52,451 nt of DNA. Origin: Spirochaetaceae bacterium (GTDB taxonomy: Bacteria; Spirochaetota; Spirochaetia; DSM-27196; PWMO01). This document shows, piece by piece, positions 16,427-24,971 of this stretch. The stretch covers positions 1 to 52,451 of the forward strand of contig REDW01000074.1 of NCBI GenBank assembly GCA_007693325.1, written 5' to 3'. The position numbers and the translations under genes were made by a program. Numbering within the stretch: the first letter of the stretch is position 1; each line of letters starts with the position of its first letter. Below the pieces are notes generated by a model that worked only from the letters and a program-made list of their open reading frames with translations, was not told where the DNA came from and ran no database searches.

Positions 16427-18187
16427 GTGGCTCGACCTCGACTTGAGGCGGAGATGATCTCGGAACTCGAAATCATCTTCAACTCAACCCACGACGGCAT
16501 TATCGCCGTTGATAACAACGCCCGCATTACGCTGTTCAACCGTTCGGCCGAGGAACTTACGCAGCGCCGTGCTCAAGAGGTCATCGGCCGCGATATTCGC
16601 GAGGTTATTTCCTCGACACGCCTGCCCAACGTGCTCGAAACCGGTGTTGCGGAAATAGACTGGAAACACCCGCTGGGCCACACCAACATCATTACCAGCC
16701 GGATGCCGATCATCGATGAAGACGGAAGCATTATCGGCGCATTCGCGGTGTTCCGCGATGTGACCAGACTGCTGGAACTGGCCGAGGAGATCACCAACCT
16801 GCGCGAGATGCGCATCATGTGGGAAGCAATCTTCAACTCGACCCAGGACGCCATTTCAGTGGTTGATGAGCGCGGCATTCAGGTGTCGGTCAACCCGGCC
16901 TACACCCGTGTGACCGGCTTTCCCAGAGACGGTGTCATCGGCCAGGCCTGCACCGTTGATATTGCAGAGGGAGAGAGCATCCACATGCGCGTACTCTCCA
17001 CCGGCCGGCCGGTGACCGGAGCCAGATTAAAGGTCGGCCCCCACGCAAAGGATGTGATTGTGGATGCCGCGCCTATCATTGTCAAAGGCGAAATCAAGGG
17101 CAGCGTTGCGGTCATCAAAGACCTGACGGAGATCCGCCGCCTGACCAGCGAACTGCGGCAGGCACAACAGATCATCCGTAAGCTGGAAGCCAGATACATT
17201 TTCGATGATCTGATCGGAAAGCAACCCAATTTTGTGCACGCCGTACAGAAGGCCCGCGTAGCGGCGGCATCGCCGGCAACTGTGCTGTTGTGTGGTGAGA
17301 GCGGTACCGGCAAGGAGCTGTTTGCACACGCCATTCACAACGCCAGCGATCGAAGCAAACAGAAGTTTGTACGCGTCAACTGTGCATCGCTGACCGACGG
17401 AGTGCTGGAAAGCGAACTGTTCGGCTACGAGGATGGTGCGTTCACCGGCGCGCGTAAGGGCGGCCGTACCGGGCTGTTTGAAGAGGCAGACGGTGGGACA
17501 ATTCTGCTCGATGAGATCGGCTTGATGAGTCTGGAGACGCAGGCCAAGCTACTGCGCGTGCTGCAGGAGAACGAAGTGCGGCGTGTAGGCGGTACCAGCA
17601 ATAAGCGGATCAACGCGCGGGTGATTGCGGCAACCAACCTGGATCTACTGGAAGCCGTGCACGAAGGTCAGTTCCGCGAAGATCTCTACTACCGGCTGAA
17701 TGTTATTCCTGTACAGATCCCGGCGTTGCGCGAGCATCCCGAAGACATTCCGCTGCTGATTCAGCACCTGATTCGACGTATCAACCAGGAGTACGGACGC
17801 GCGGTGCAACGCGTTTCTCCGGCCGCACTGCAGCGCCTGGTTCGCTACCGCTGGCCGGGAAACATCCGTGAGCTGGAGAACGTGCTGCGGCGCGCCATAA
17901 TCAACCTCAGCGTCTACGAGAGCGTCATCGCCGATGTACACCTGCCGGAACTGGCTTCCGAGTGTGATGACACGCAGCAGCCCGGCTGCGCTGACCAGGG
18001 CGAGCAGCACGTCGCTTCGCTGCGCGATACACTGGATGCAACCGAAAAAGCGCACATCAGCCGCGCATTACAATCGTGCGCCGGCAGCCGCACGCGTGCC
18101 GCAGCTCGCTTGGGAATCTCGCTGCGCAGTCTGCAGTACAAATTGAAGCGGCACGGTCTGACGCGCAATTCTTTGCAGAACGACTAG
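16427..18187 (+). CDS. PAS-domain sigma54-dependent transcriptional activator (BkdR-like)
   Basis: This 586-residue enhancer-binding protein has two PAS domains (about residues 15-120 and 130-240). A central AAA+ domain follows, with Walker A GESGTGKE (about 290-297) and the sigma54-contacting GAFTGA loop (about 337-342). The C terminus is a Fis-type helix-turn-helix. The GTG at 16427 is chosen because GGGAG lies 7 nt upstream; earlier TTG and GTG codons overlap serA. The layout matches Bacillus BkdR, a PAS regulator of branched-chain-acid genes that works with the sigma54-type factor. A strong -24/-12 promoter lies 150 bp downstream, before buk, which makes it the obvious target. The PAS domains may bind a small ligand; which one cannot be read from sequence. 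Confidence 0.88.
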   Translation: MARPRLEAEMISELEIIFNSTHDGIIAVDNNARITLFNRSAEELTQRRAQEVIGRDIREVISSTRLPNVLETGVAEIDWKHPLGHTNIITSRMPIIDEDGSIIGAFAVFRDVTRLLELAEEITNLREMRIMWEAIFNSTQDAISVVDERGIQVSVNPAYTRVTGFPRDGVIGQACTVDIAEGESIHMRVLSTGRPVTGARLKVGPHAKDVIVDAAPIIVKGEIKGSVAVIKDLTEIRRLTSELRQAQQIIRKLEARYIFDDLIGKQPNFVHAVQKARVAAASPATVLLCGESGTGKELFAHAIHNASDRSKQKFVRVNCASLTDGVLESELFGYEDGAFTGARKGGRTGLFEEADGGTILLDEIGLMSLETQAKLLRVLQENEVRRVGGTSNKRINARVIAATNLDLLEAVHEGQFREDLYYRLNVIPVQIPALREHPEDIPLLIQHLIRRINQEYGRAVQRVSPAALQRLVRYRWPGNIRELENVLRRAIINLSVYESVIADVHLPELASECDDTQQPGCADQGEQHVASLRDTLDATEKAHISRALQSCAGSRTRAAARLGISLRSLQYKLKRHGLTRNSLQND

Positions 18188-18194
18188 CTTATGT

Positions 18195-18212
18195 GCAATA
18201 TATTGCGCGCAA
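18195..18212. promoter_or_regulatory. Candidate enhancer site for the sigma54 activator
   Basis: Two overlapping perfect palindromes occur here: GCAATATATTGC (18195-18206) and TTGCGCGCAA (18203-18212). A further TTGCA half-site follows at about 18217. The cluster lies roughly 150 bp upstream of the predicted sigma54 transcription start, the usual distance for activator binding with DNA looping. It directly follows the activator gene. Confidence 0.45.
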
Positions 18213-18337
18213 GAGTTTGCACTTATAGACCTGCGGCGCACCTGGATGACATTCCGCTGGTACGCATATGAAAGCTAACCCACTTCTGCATAGAGAGTTA
18301 GCGGTATTTCGGACACTACGGCGCAGACACGCGTGCC

Positions 18338-18353
18338 TGGCAAGCTCTTTGCA
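18338..18353 (+). promoter_or_regulatory. Sigma54 (-24/-12) promoter of the buk-vor-ptb operon
   Basis: TGGCAAGCTCTTTGCA matches the sigma54 pattern TGGCAnG-N4-TTGCA, with GG at 18339-18340 and GC at 18351-18352 and exactly 10 bp between them. Transcription should begin near 18364, giving a leader of about 40 nt that contains the GGGAG ribosome site before the ATG at 18404. The neighbouring activator gene and upstream palindromes support the call. Confidence 0.8.
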
Positions 18354-18403
18354 GTACTTCTTTGGACTAGTAGTTAGAGAGACCTCGACCAGGGAGCGCA
18401 CCT

Positions 18404-19507
18404 ATGCCAGATCGATATCTTATCCTCGCCATCAATCCCGGCTCAACCTCCACCAAGATCGCGCTGTTTGATAACGATACACTGCGCTTTGAAGCCACCA
18501 TACGTCACTCCACAGAGGAATTGGAACAATTTGAAACTATTGGGGAGCAGCACGCGTTTCGTAAGTCGGTCATCGTGAACCAGCTGACCGAGAACGGCGT
18601 TGACCTCGGCGCTCTTGACGCAGTGGTTGGCCGCGGAGGACTGATTCATCCGGTCAGCGGTGGCACCTATGCAGTCAACGACCTGATGCTGGCCGATCTC
18701 AAGCAGGGAGTGCTCGGTGAGCACGCGTCCAACCTCGGTGGGCTGATAGCCCACGAAATAGCGAGTCAGAGCAGCTGTGAGAGTTTCATTGTTGACCCGG
18801 TGGTGGTCGATGAGCTGGAACCTGTGGCGCGCTATTCAGGGGTACCGGAAATTGAGCGTAGCAGCATTTTCCACGCACTGAATCAGAAAGCGGTTGCGCG
18901 CCGCGCCGCGACGGCCCACGGCGGGAGCTACGCTGACTACTGCTTCATCGTAGCGCATATGGGCGGGGGCATCACCGTTGGAGTACACCGCCACGGCAGA
19001 GTGGTTGACGTCAACGATGGTCTCAACGGAGACGGACCGTTCAGCCCGGAACGCAGCGGCGGACTGCCGGCGCTCAAACTGGTAAAGTTGTGCTTCTCCG
19101 ACCACGCAAGCCAGCCGGAGGTTACCCGTCGCGTCAAAGGAGGCGGCGGTCTGGTGGCCTACCTGGGCACAAATGACGCGCGCGAAGTCAATCGGCGTAT
19201 CGACAGCGGTGACACACAGGCCGAGTCAGTCTATCGGGCAATGGCCTACCAGATTGCCAAAGAGATCGGGGCAATGGCGGTTGTAGTGGCCGGCCGCATC
19301 GACGCAATCGTGTTGACCGGAGGGCTGGCTCATGACCAACGCTTCTGCGGCTGGATAGAGGAGCGCGTCAAATTTCTGGCGCCGGTAGAGGTCTATCCTG
19401 GTGAGAACGAGATGATCGCTCTCGCCGAAGGTGCCCTTCGAGTGCTGCAGGGTCACGAGAGCGCCAGACAGTACCGTGGAGCCGCGGGAGGTCATAGTGA
19501 GCGCTAA
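18404..19507 (+). CDS. buk: Butyrate / branched-chain fatty acid kinase
   Basis: Buk transfers phosphate from butyryl- or branched acyl-phosphate to ADP, giving ATP and the free acid. The 367-residue protein has the acetate-kinase-family opening INPGSTSTKIALF, the VGRGGLIHPVSGGTY segment typical of butyrate kinases, and the phosphate-binding HMGGGITVG near residue 186. GGGG near 247 and VLTGGLAH near 306 complete the actin-like ATPase fold. It is the first gene after the sigma54 promoter. The 2-oxoacid oxidoreductase and ptb downstream suggest isobutyrate, 2-methylbutyrate and isovalerate as the natural products. The last 11 bp overlap the next gene. Confidence 0.92.
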   Translation: MPDRYLILAINPGSTSTKIALFDNDTLRFEATIRHSTEELEQFETIGEQHAFRKSVIVNQLTENGVDLGALDAVVGRGGLIHPVSGGTYAVNDLMLADLKQGVLGEHASNLGGLIAHEIASQSSCESFIVDPVVVDELEPVARYSGVPEIERSSIFHALNQKAVARRAATAHGGSYADYCFIVAHMGGGITVGVHRHGRVVDVNDGLNGDGPFSPERSGGLPALKLVKLCFSDHASQPEVTRRVKGGGGLVAYLGTNDAREVNRRIDSGDTQAESVYRAMAYQIAKEIGAMAVVVAGRIDAIVLTGGLAHDQRFCGWIEERVKFLAPVEVYPGENEMIALAEGALRVLQGHESARQYRGAAGGHSER

Positions 19508-20192
19508 AGCAAACGAGCAGGCGCGTATCATCATTCTGACCGGCCATTACGGCAGCGGCAAGAGCGAGCTGTCAATTCAACTGGCACTGAAGCTGGCACA
19601 GCAACACGCAGCGGTAGCGCTGGTGGATGTTGACGTGGTAAACCCGTACTTCCGTTCCCGTGAACGCAGAGCCCTGCTTGAAGAACACGGCATACGCGTC
19701 ATAGCAAACACTCTCGGCGTTGACCAGGGAGTTGATCTGCCGGCGATATCAGCCGAGATATACGCGCCGTTGCGCGATGGCCATACCCGTACCGTGGTGG
19801 ACGCCGGGGGAGATCCGGTCGGCGCCCGTGTGCTGTCGAGTTTTCGCCGGTTGCTCGATCCGCGCCAAACCGAAGTTCTCTGCGTAGTGAACGCCGCGCG
19901 TCCGCAGACAGCCGACGCGCGAGCGGTGATCGATCAGATTGCCGCTATCGAGCAGGCGTCCGGACTGAAAGTCACTGCGCTGATCAACAATACCCATCTG
20001 CTGGAACACACCGAGCGCCTGCACGTGGAAGCCGGCGACGATGTGTGCCGCGAGGTATCACGACAGAGCGGTTTACCGATCCGCTATACGGGCGTGACTG
20101 AACACGTATGTTCTGACCTGCCGGCTGATCTTGCCGGAGAAATAATTCCAATTTCGATGCATCTGCGCGAGTCGTGGATGAAGAGTTCATAG
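19497..20192 (+). CDS. P-loop ATPase of unknown role in the vor operon
   Basis: The 231-residue protein has a Walker A motif in TGHYGSGKSELS near residue 15, a Walker B-like VALVDVDVVNPYFRSRE near 42, and VVDAGGDPVGA near 103. These resemble SIMIBI-class (ParA/CobQ-like) nucleotide-binding proteins. The GTG at 19497 is chosen for the GGGAGGT ribosome site just upstream; it overlaps the end of buk by 11 bp. It sits between buk and the ferredoxin-like subunit, and the tight spacing implies a function tied to the oxidoreductase. It could help assemble the complex, insert iron-sulfur clusters, or regulate it. No family name is certain. Confidence 0.65.
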   Translation: MSAKANEQARIIILTGHYGSGKSELSIQLALKLAQQHAAVALVDVDVVNPYFRSRERRALLEEHGIRVIANTLGVDQGVDLPAISAEIYAPLRDGHTRTVVDAGGDPVGARVLSSFRRLLDPRQTEVLCVVNAARPQTADARAVIDQIAAIEQASGLKVTALINNTHLLEHTERLHVEAGDDVCREVSRQSGLPIRYTGVTEHVCSDLPADLAGEIIPISMHLRESWMKSS

Positions 20193-20202
20193 GGGGGCTG
20201 AT

Positions 20203-20427
20203 ATGGCAAAAGCAAGAGGTGCGGTCTACTTCGAGACTGATCGCTGTAAGGGGTGCGAGCTGTGTACAGCGGTATGCCCGGTAGATATCGTAGTCATGGA
20301 CCGCAAGAGCATAAACCGCAAGGGCTACAATCCGGCTACCGTCACCGAGATGGACAAGTGCATTGCGTGCGCCAACTGCGCCACGGTGTGTCCTGATCTT
20401 GTTATCCGCGTAGAGCGGGTTGCGTAG
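20203..20427 (+). CDS. 2-oxoacid:ferredoxin oxidoreductase, delta (2[4Fe-4S]) subunit
   Basis: The 74-residue ferredoxin-like subunit has two cluster motifs, CKGCELCTAVCP and CIACANCATVCP, each CxxCxxCxxxCP. Such subunits pass electrons from the thiamine-diphosphate site to external ferredoxin. A purine-rich GGGGGG ribosome site precedes the ATG. It lies directly before the alpha, beta and gamma subunit genes in the order delta-alpha-beta-gamma, as in many archaeal and clostridial VOR/KOR operons. Confidence 0.92.
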   Translation: MAKARGAVYFETDRCKGCELCTAVCPVDIVVMDRKSINRKGYNPATVTEMDKCIACANCATVCPDLVIRVERVA

Positions 20428-20436
20428 GGGGCTGCT

Positions 20437-21498
20437 ATGGAAAAGGTCTTGATGAAGGGCAACGAAGCGATTGCGCAGGCCGCAATCCACGGTGGGTGCC
20501 GCTACTTCTTTGGTTATCCAATCACACCGCAGAACGAAATCCCCGAGTATATGTCGCGCGAAATGCCCAAGGCCGGCGGAGTCTTTCTGCAGGCCGAAAG
20601 CGAAGTTGCCGCTATCAACATGGTGTACGGTGCTGCCGGAGCCGGTGCGCGAGTAATGACCTCGTCATCCTCGCCGGGGATCGCCCTTAAGCAGGAAGGT
20701 ATCAGCTACATTGTCGGAAGCGAGGTGCCGTGTGTGATTGTCAACATTTCTCGTGGCGGCCCCGGGCTCGGTGGCATTCAACCTGCGCAGTCTGATTACA
20801 ACCAGTCTACGCGCGGTGGCGGTAACGGGGATTACAACATAATCGTGTTCGCTCCGGCCAATATTCAGGAAGCCGTCGACCTGACCGCCGAAGCGTTCGA
20901 GATCGCAGACTTCTACCGCAACCCGGTTATGATCCTGGGAGACGGCATGATCGGGCAGATGATGGAACCGGTTGTTTTCCACGAAACACCAAAACGCGAA
21001 CTGGAGCCCAAGACGTGGGCTACCACCGGTACCGGCGGTAAACGCGCACCTAACATCATCAATTCGCTGCACCTCGATCCAGCCAACCTGGAGAAGCACA
21101 ATCTGCATCTGCAGCAGAAGTACGCACGTATGCGCGCAGAAGAGACGCGTTACGAGCTCTACCAGGTAGATGACGCCGAACTGGTATTTGTGGCCTACGG
21201 GACCGCATCGCGTATTGTGCGCAACGCGATCATTCAACTGCGCGAAACAGGGGTCAAAGCCGGCATGATCAGGCCAATCAGCGTGTGGCCTTTTCCCCAG
21301 GCAGCCTTTGACCAGCTTGGATCGCAGGTGCGCGCTCTGATGTCAGTGGAACTCAGCTGCGGACAGATGGTGGATGATGTGCGCATTGCAGCGGCTGGTC
21401 GCTGGCCGGTGGGATTCTACGGCCGCAGCGGAGGAATGATTCCAGCCCAGCACGAAATAGTCGACGCCTGTCGCAGCATGCTCGAGGAGGTTGCGTAA
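20437..21498 (+). CDS. vorB: 2-oxoacid:ferredoxin oxidoreductase, alpha subunit (VorB-like)
   Basis: The 353-residue subunit contains the pyrimidine-binding domain of thiamine-diphosphate oxidoreductases, with [19 protein letters not shown] near residue 20, [15 protein letters not shown] near 53 and [15 protein letters not shown] near 72. The size and the gene order fit the branched-chain 2-oxoacid (VorB) type better than pyruvate oxidoreductase. 2-Oxoglutarate specificity cannot be excluded. The reaction converts a 2-oxoacid and CoA to acyl-CoA, CO2 and reduced ferredoxin. The reduced ferredoxin could feed the Rnf-like complex encoded 10 kb away, though that is inference. Confidence 0.88.
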   Translation: MEKVLMKGNEAIAQAAIHGGCRYFFGYPITPQNEIPEYMSREMPKAGGVFLQAESEVAAINMVYGAAGAGARVMTSSSSPGIALKQEGISYIVGSEVPCVIVNISRGGPGLGGIQPAQSDYNQSTRGGGNGDYNIIVFAPANIQEAVDLTAEAFEIADFYRNPVMILGDGMIGQMMEPVVFHETPKRELEPKTWATTGTGGKRAPNIINSLHLDPANLEKHNLHLQQKYARMRAEETRYELYQVDDAELVFVAYGTASRIVRNAIIQLRETGVKAGMIRPISVWPFPQAAFDQLGSQVRALMSVELSCGQMVDDVRIAAAGRWPVGFYGRSGGMIPAQHEIVDACRSMLEEVA

Positions 21499-22256
21499 TG
21501 CCCACCGTATTCGAACCAACCAAAGGTCTTACCGGGGTTGAGTTTCACTATTGCCCGGGGTGTACCCACGGTGTGATTCACCGTCTGGTGGCAGAAGTGC
21601 TCGAGGAAATGGAAGAGCTGGGAAACTCAATCGGCGTTGCGCCGGTAGGCTGCGCTGTACTGGCCTACAAGTACTTCAACTGCGACATGCACGAGGCTGC
21701 TCACGGGCGCGCGCCGGCGATGGCTACCGGTGTAAAACGGGTTCTGCCGGACAGGATGGTCTTCAGCTACCAGGGAGACGGCGATCTGGCATCAATCGGC
21801 ACAGCCGAAATAGTTCATGCAGCCGGTCGCGGCGAGAACATCACGGTTATCTTTGTCAATAACGCCATCTACGGAATGACCGGGGGACAGATGGCGCCCA
21901 CAACCATGGTGGGGCAGCGCACTACCACCAGCCCATTGGGACGTGATCCGCGCCAGGTCGGTTATCCGCTGCGTATATCCGAACTGCTGGCAACCATAGA
22001 CGGAGCTGCCTTTGTGGAGCGCGTTTCGGTGCATAATCCGGCCAACATTCGCAAGGCAAAAAAGGCGATTCGCAACGCGTTTGACTGCCAGAAACAGCGC
22101 TCGGGTTTCTCGCTGGTGGAGGTGCTGTCCAACTGTCCAACCAACTGGGGTATGTCACCGCTGGAATCTCTCGACTGGGTCAAAGAAACCATGATCCCCT
22201 ACTATCCGCTGGGTAATTTTCGCCGGCCAGAAATGGAGGAGAGCGAACATGCTTGA
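21498..22256 (+). CDS. vorA: 2-oxoacid:ferredoxin oxidoreductase, beta (TPP) subunit
   Basis: The 252-residue beta subunit binds thiamine diphosphate: GDGDLASIG near residue 95 and [16 protein letters not shown] near 119 form the diphosphate-Mg motif. HYCPGCTHG near the N terminus holds a conserved cysteine pair. Its start overlaps the alpha stop (TAATG), with a GAGGAGG ribosome site, so the two subunits are translationally coupled. It overlaps the gamma gene by 8 bp. Confidence 0.9.
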   Translation: MPTVFEPTKGLTGVEFHYCPGCTHGVIHRLVAEVLEEMEELGNSIGVAPVGCAVLAYKYFNCDMHEAAHGRAPAMATGVKRVLPDRMVFSYQGDGDLASIGTAEIVHAAGRGENITVIFVNNAIYGMTGGQMAPTTMVGQRTTTSPLGRDPRQVGYPLRISELLATIDGAAFVERVSVHNPANIRKAKKAIRNAFDCQKQRSGFSLVEVLSNCPTNWGMSPLESLDWVKETMIPYYPLGNFRRPEMEESEHA

Positions 22257-22794
22257 AAAAACCATCTGCGCCGGGTTTGGTGGGCAGGGCGTGATGTCGA
22301 TGGGAAGGCTTATCGCCACCACAGCAATGGAGAATGGATTGGAGGTTTCGTGGCTGCCGTCTTACGGCCCGGAAATGCGCGGCGGTACGGCTAACTGTCA
22401 CGTTATCGTTTCCAGCACGCCTATCGGGTCACCGATTATTTCGACCGATGCCACCACCGTTCTAGCGCTGAACCTGCCGTCGATGAAGAAGTTCGAGCAT
22501 GAACTGGTAGAAAGGGGCCTGATGATCTACAACAGTTCGCTTATCGACCAGCAGCCGGAACGTAAAGATCTGCGAGCAGTCCCGATTGCCGCCAACGAGA
22601 TCGCTTCGGATATCGGCAATCTCAAAGCCGCCAACATGGTGATGCTCGGGGCTTTCATCGAACTCACCGGCATACTGAAAGCCGACGACCTGGTGCGGGC
22701 GCTAGGCAAGATGTTCGGCAGCGGCAAGGAACAGTTCATTCCGATCAACGAAAAAGCGTTGCGCGAGGGAATGCGGGCAGCCGCACAAGGATGA
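22249..22794 (+). CDS. 2-oxoacid:ferredoxin oxidoreductase, gamma subunit
   Basis: The 181-residue subunit starts [20 protein letters not shown], the classic gamma-domain opening, followed by [13 protein letters not shown] near residue 44. The gamma domain binds part of the CoA substrate. A GGAGGAG ribosome site lies just upstream. It completes a four-gene delta-alpha-beta-gamma set, with ptb 6 bp downstream of its stop. Confidence 0.9.
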   Translation: MLEKTICAGFGGQGVMSMGRLIATTAMENGLEVSWLPSYGPEMRGGTANCHVIVSSTPIGSPIISTDATTVLALNLPSMKKFEHELVERGLMIYNSSLIDQQPERKDLRAVPIAANEIASDIGNLKAANMVMLGAFIELTGILKADDLVRALGKMFGSGKEQFIPINEKALREGMRAAAQG

Positions 22795-22800
22795 GTCCCG

Positions 22801-23706
22801 ATGCACAGTTTTGAACAGATCATGACGATTGCTAAACAGAGCGCGCGCAACCGGCTGGCGGTAGCGTGGCCGCACGATGAGGATTCACTGCAGGCGGTCA
22901 TTCAGGCGATGGATGAAGGTTTGGCGGAACCGATTCTGGTTGGTGAACCAGGCAGGATTCGTAGCGCCGCCGGCAACAGCGCTCGTCTGCGCGAACTCAC
23001 TATCGTAGAGGAAAGTCTCCCCGAAGACGCCGCTGCAACTGCGGTCAGGCTGGTGCGCGAAGGCCAAGCCGAGGCTCTGATGAAAGGGCTTCTGGAGACC
23101 TCGGTACTGCTCAAGGCCGTACTCGATCCCGAGCACGGCCTGCGCACCGGACACGTTCTGAGCCACGTTGCGCTTTTCTCTGTTCCAGGTCGGGATCAGA
23201 TGCTGCTGTTGAGCGATGCCGCCATGAATATCGCACCCGATGTGGAGCAGAAGCGGCAGATTGTGCTCAACGCGGTCGAGGTAGCACACACGCTCGGTAC
23301 GGCTAACCCGGCGGTTGCGATGCTGTGCGCCAAGGAGAAGGTCAACCCCAGAATGCCGGCAACCGTTGATGCGCAACAGTTGCACGAGCTGAATCAAAGC
23401 GGTGAGATACCCGGGTGCGTGATCAGTGGGCCGCTGGCGCTCGACAACGCGATAAGCCCGGCCGCCGCCAGGCAGAAGGGTATCGATGATCCGGTTGCCG
23501 GCCGGGCCGATATCCTGATTACGCCCGACATCGAAGCGGGCAATATACTATACAAGGCGCTGGTGTTTTTCTCAGGGGCAGCCAACGCCGGCATCATAGC
23601 CGGTGCGTCAGCACCAATTGTGCTCACCTCCCGGGCAGATTCGCGCCAGAGCAAACTGGTTTCGATTGCGCTCGCGGTCAGCGCGGGCAGGACGCAGCAG
23701 AGATGA
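22801..23706 (+). CDS. ptb: Phosphate butyryltransferase (phosphotransbutyrylase)
   Basis: Ptb exchanges CoA for phosphate on butyryl- or branched acyl-CoA, making the acyl-phosphate used by Buk. The 301-residue protein has the family features EALMKGLLETSVLLKAVL near residue 95, SDAAMNIAPD near 139 and ADILITPDIEAGNILYKAL near 238. It is the last gene of the sigma54-controlled operon, so VOR, Ptb and Buk together form a complete route from branched-chain 2-oxoacid to free acid with one ATP per turn. It converges on a D-2-hydroxyacid dehydrogenase gene 5 bp away. Confidence 0.92.
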   Translation: MHSFEQIMTIAKQSARNRLAVAWPHDEDSLQAVIQAMDEGLAEPILVGEPGRIRSAAGNSARLRELTIVEESLPEDAAATAVRLVREGQAEALMKGLLETSVLLKAVLDPEHGLRTGHVLSHVALFSVPGRDQMLLLSDAAMNIAPDVEQKRQIVLNAVEVAHTLGTANPAVAMLCAKEKVNPRMPATVDAQQLHELNQSGEIPGCVISGPLALDNAISPAAARQKGIDDPVAGRADILITPDIEAGNILYKALVFFSGAANAGIIAGASAPIVLTSRADSRQSKLVSIALAVSAGRTQQR

Positions 23707-23711
23707 CCACG

Positions 23712-24689
23712 CTAGTACGCAGCGGCCGGGTCAGCCTCGTGCAGCAGGCTACCGTCGCGCAGATAACGCTGCAGGTTCTCAACGGTCTCGTGCGTAGAAC
23801 GCAGCGCTGAACGCCTGGTGTAGCCTGCGGTATGAGGCGAGAGCACCACGTTGTTCAGCGTTTCAAACGGAAAGCGCGACGGCGGCGCGACCGTTCCATG
23901 CTCGGGGTAACTATACCAGGTGTCGATTGCCGCGCCGCGAAGCGTGCCACTGCGGCAGGCATTGTAGAGCGCTTCCTCGTCGACGATCTGGCCCCGCCCA
24001 ACGTTAACGAGCAGCGCACCGCGCATAGCGTCCAACCGCCGTGCATCGATCAACCCTTCGGTCTGCGGTGAACCCGGAAGGGCAATGACCACAATCTCGG
24101 CACCCTCGATCGCCTCGTCCGGATCATAGACAATCCGGTCAAAGGCAGGCGTATCGCGGTGCTCCGGCTTCCGTCTGAATCCGGTCAGGTTGCAGTTGAA
24201 TCCACGCAGTAGACGCGCCAACGCTGTTCCGATAGCCCCGGCCCCCAGAACCGCTACGCGCTTGTCATAAATTGACTCCCAGCTGTCACCGAGGCCCTGT
24301 CCGCTCCAGAATCCGTGCCATTTCCGCTCGCGCAGATCGTTATGAAACTCAATTATTCTGCCATAGAACGCCAGGATCAGCGCCAACGTGCGTTCGGCTA
24401 CCACATCGGCATTGGCATGAGTGTTGCCGACGCGAATTCCGCGCTGCACGATCAGATCGAGCGGTAAATGCGTGATACCGGCTATCGGCACCAGCAACAG
24501 TTTCAACGCCGAAGCCTGCTGCAGCAGCCGGCGATCGGGCTTGCTGCAGATGATAACCTCGGCTGCAGCAATCAGTGAGGGTTCTACGTCGGTACCGTAG
24601 TGCACTTGGACATCGTCGTGCAACGATACCGCGCTATGCAGTAAATCCAGCCAGATATCGCTCGGTTTCTGGTACAGCAGCACTATCAT
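23712..24689 (-). CDS. D-2-hydroxyacid dehydrogenase family oxidoreductase
   Basis: The 325-residue enzyme has the NAD motif VAVLGAGAIGTALARLL near residue 145, a catalytic Arg in LVNVGRGQIVDEEAL, a Glu near AAIDTWYSYPEH and the His in LSPHTAGYT. It lacks an ACT domain, so it is not a SerA. It resembles glyoxylate/hydroxypyruvate or 2-oxoacid reductases. Its position back-to-back with the branched-chain 2-oxoacid operon makes reduction of such 2-oxoacids to 2-hydroxyacids, as a redox sink, an attractive guess. A perfect TATAAT ends 7 nt before its ATG. Confidence 0.82.
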   Translation of the reverse strand: MIVLLYQKPSDIWLDLLHSAVSLHDDVQVHYGTDVEPSLIAAAEVIICSKPDRRLLQQASALKLLLVPIAGITHLPLDLIVQRGIRVGNTHANADVVAERTLALILAFYGRIIEFHNDLRERKWHGFWSGQGLGDSWESIYDKRVAVLGAGAIGTALARLLRGFNCNLTGFRRKPEHRDTPAFDRIVYDPDEAIEGAEIVVIALPGSPQTEGLIDARRLDAMRGALLVNVGRGQIVDEEALYNACRSGTLRGAAIDTWYSYPEHGTVAPPSRFPFETLNNVVLSPHTAGYTRRSALRSTHETVENLQRYLRDGSLLHEADPAAAY

Positions 24690-24696
24690 GCGAGCG

Positions 24697-24702
24697 ATTA
24701 TA
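24697..24702 (-). promoter_or_regulatory. Perfect -10 box of the D-2-hydroxyacid dehydrogenase gene
   Basis: TATAAT on the minus strand ends 7 nt before the ATG at 24689, so transcription should begin at the start codon. The region 17 nt upstream is only TTTTCT and overlaps the T-tract of the preceding terminator. Confidence 0.5.
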
Positions 24703-24720
24703 CATCGTTGTGCGCATAAA

Positions 24721-24744
24721 GAAAAAGGCGGCCCGCAGGCCGCC
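24721..24744 (-). terminator. Rho-independent terminator of the small lipoprotein gene
   Basis: On the minus strand a 7-bp GC stem (GGCGGCC / GGCCGCC, 24744-24738 and 24733-24727) with a 4-nt loop is followed directly by five T residues and more T-rich sequence. It lies about 30 nt after the stop of the 44-residue lipoprotein gene and insulates it from the downstream dehydrogenase. Confidence 0.8.
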
Positions 24745-24775
24745 CCGATACAGCTCCAATGGAAGCGTTGGGTGG

Positions 24776-24910
24776 TTAGAAGTCACCGTCCATTGGTTCT
24801 TCCATTGGCTGATCCATTGGTTCCAGTTCGCCGTTTTCAATTGGTTCACACGCGGCAAACACCAGCATCAACGCCGAAGCAATAACCGTAAACACAATCA
24901 GCTTTTTCAT
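24776..24910 (-). CDS. Small acidic lipoprotein of 44 residues
   Basis: This short gene encodes MKKLIVFTVIASALMLVFAA followed by a lipobox Cys at residue 21. The mature peptide is only 24 residues, very acidic, with repeated EPM/QPM units (EPMDQPMEEPMDGDF). The signal is typical of lipoproteins: charged start, hydrophobic core and FAAC lipobox. A GAGGAGG ribosome site precedes the ATG and a strong terminator follows, so the gene is almost certainly real. It may bind cations or coat the envelope, but no family is recognised. Possible direct-repeat operators lie upstream, and a two-component system is encoded nearby. Confidence 0.82.
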   Translation of the reverse strand: MKKLIVFTVIASALMLVFAACEPIENGELEPMDQPMEEPMDGDF

Positions 24911-24938
24911 CTCACACCCTCCTCTTGTTTGGTGTACT

Positions 24939-24971
24939 AAGATAGTACCACCGGCATATCTGCGGCATATC
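24939..24971 (-). promoter_or_regulatory. PhoB-like direct repeats and -10 box before the small lipoprotein
   Basis: On the minus strand GATATGC-N4-GATATGC (24971-24965 and 24960-24954) forms two direct repeats with an 11-bp period. This is the geometry of OmpR/PhoB-family sites. A -10-like TATCTT (24944-24939) begins 9 nt further on. There is no -35 at the normal distance, as expected of an activator-dependent promoter. An inverted CATATCG-G-CGATATG (24966-24980) overlaps the distal repeat. Confidence 0.45.

Noticed and set aside
18274..18302. Inverted repeat GCTAAC/GTTAGC before buk
   Set aside because: The 17-nt loop and short arms make a stable hairpin unlikely and no T-tract follows; it may be chance.
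24575..24940. Plus-strand open frame of 121 codons covering the small lipoprotein
   Set aside because: The minus strand has a signal peptide, lipobox, ribosome site and terminator; the plus frame has none.
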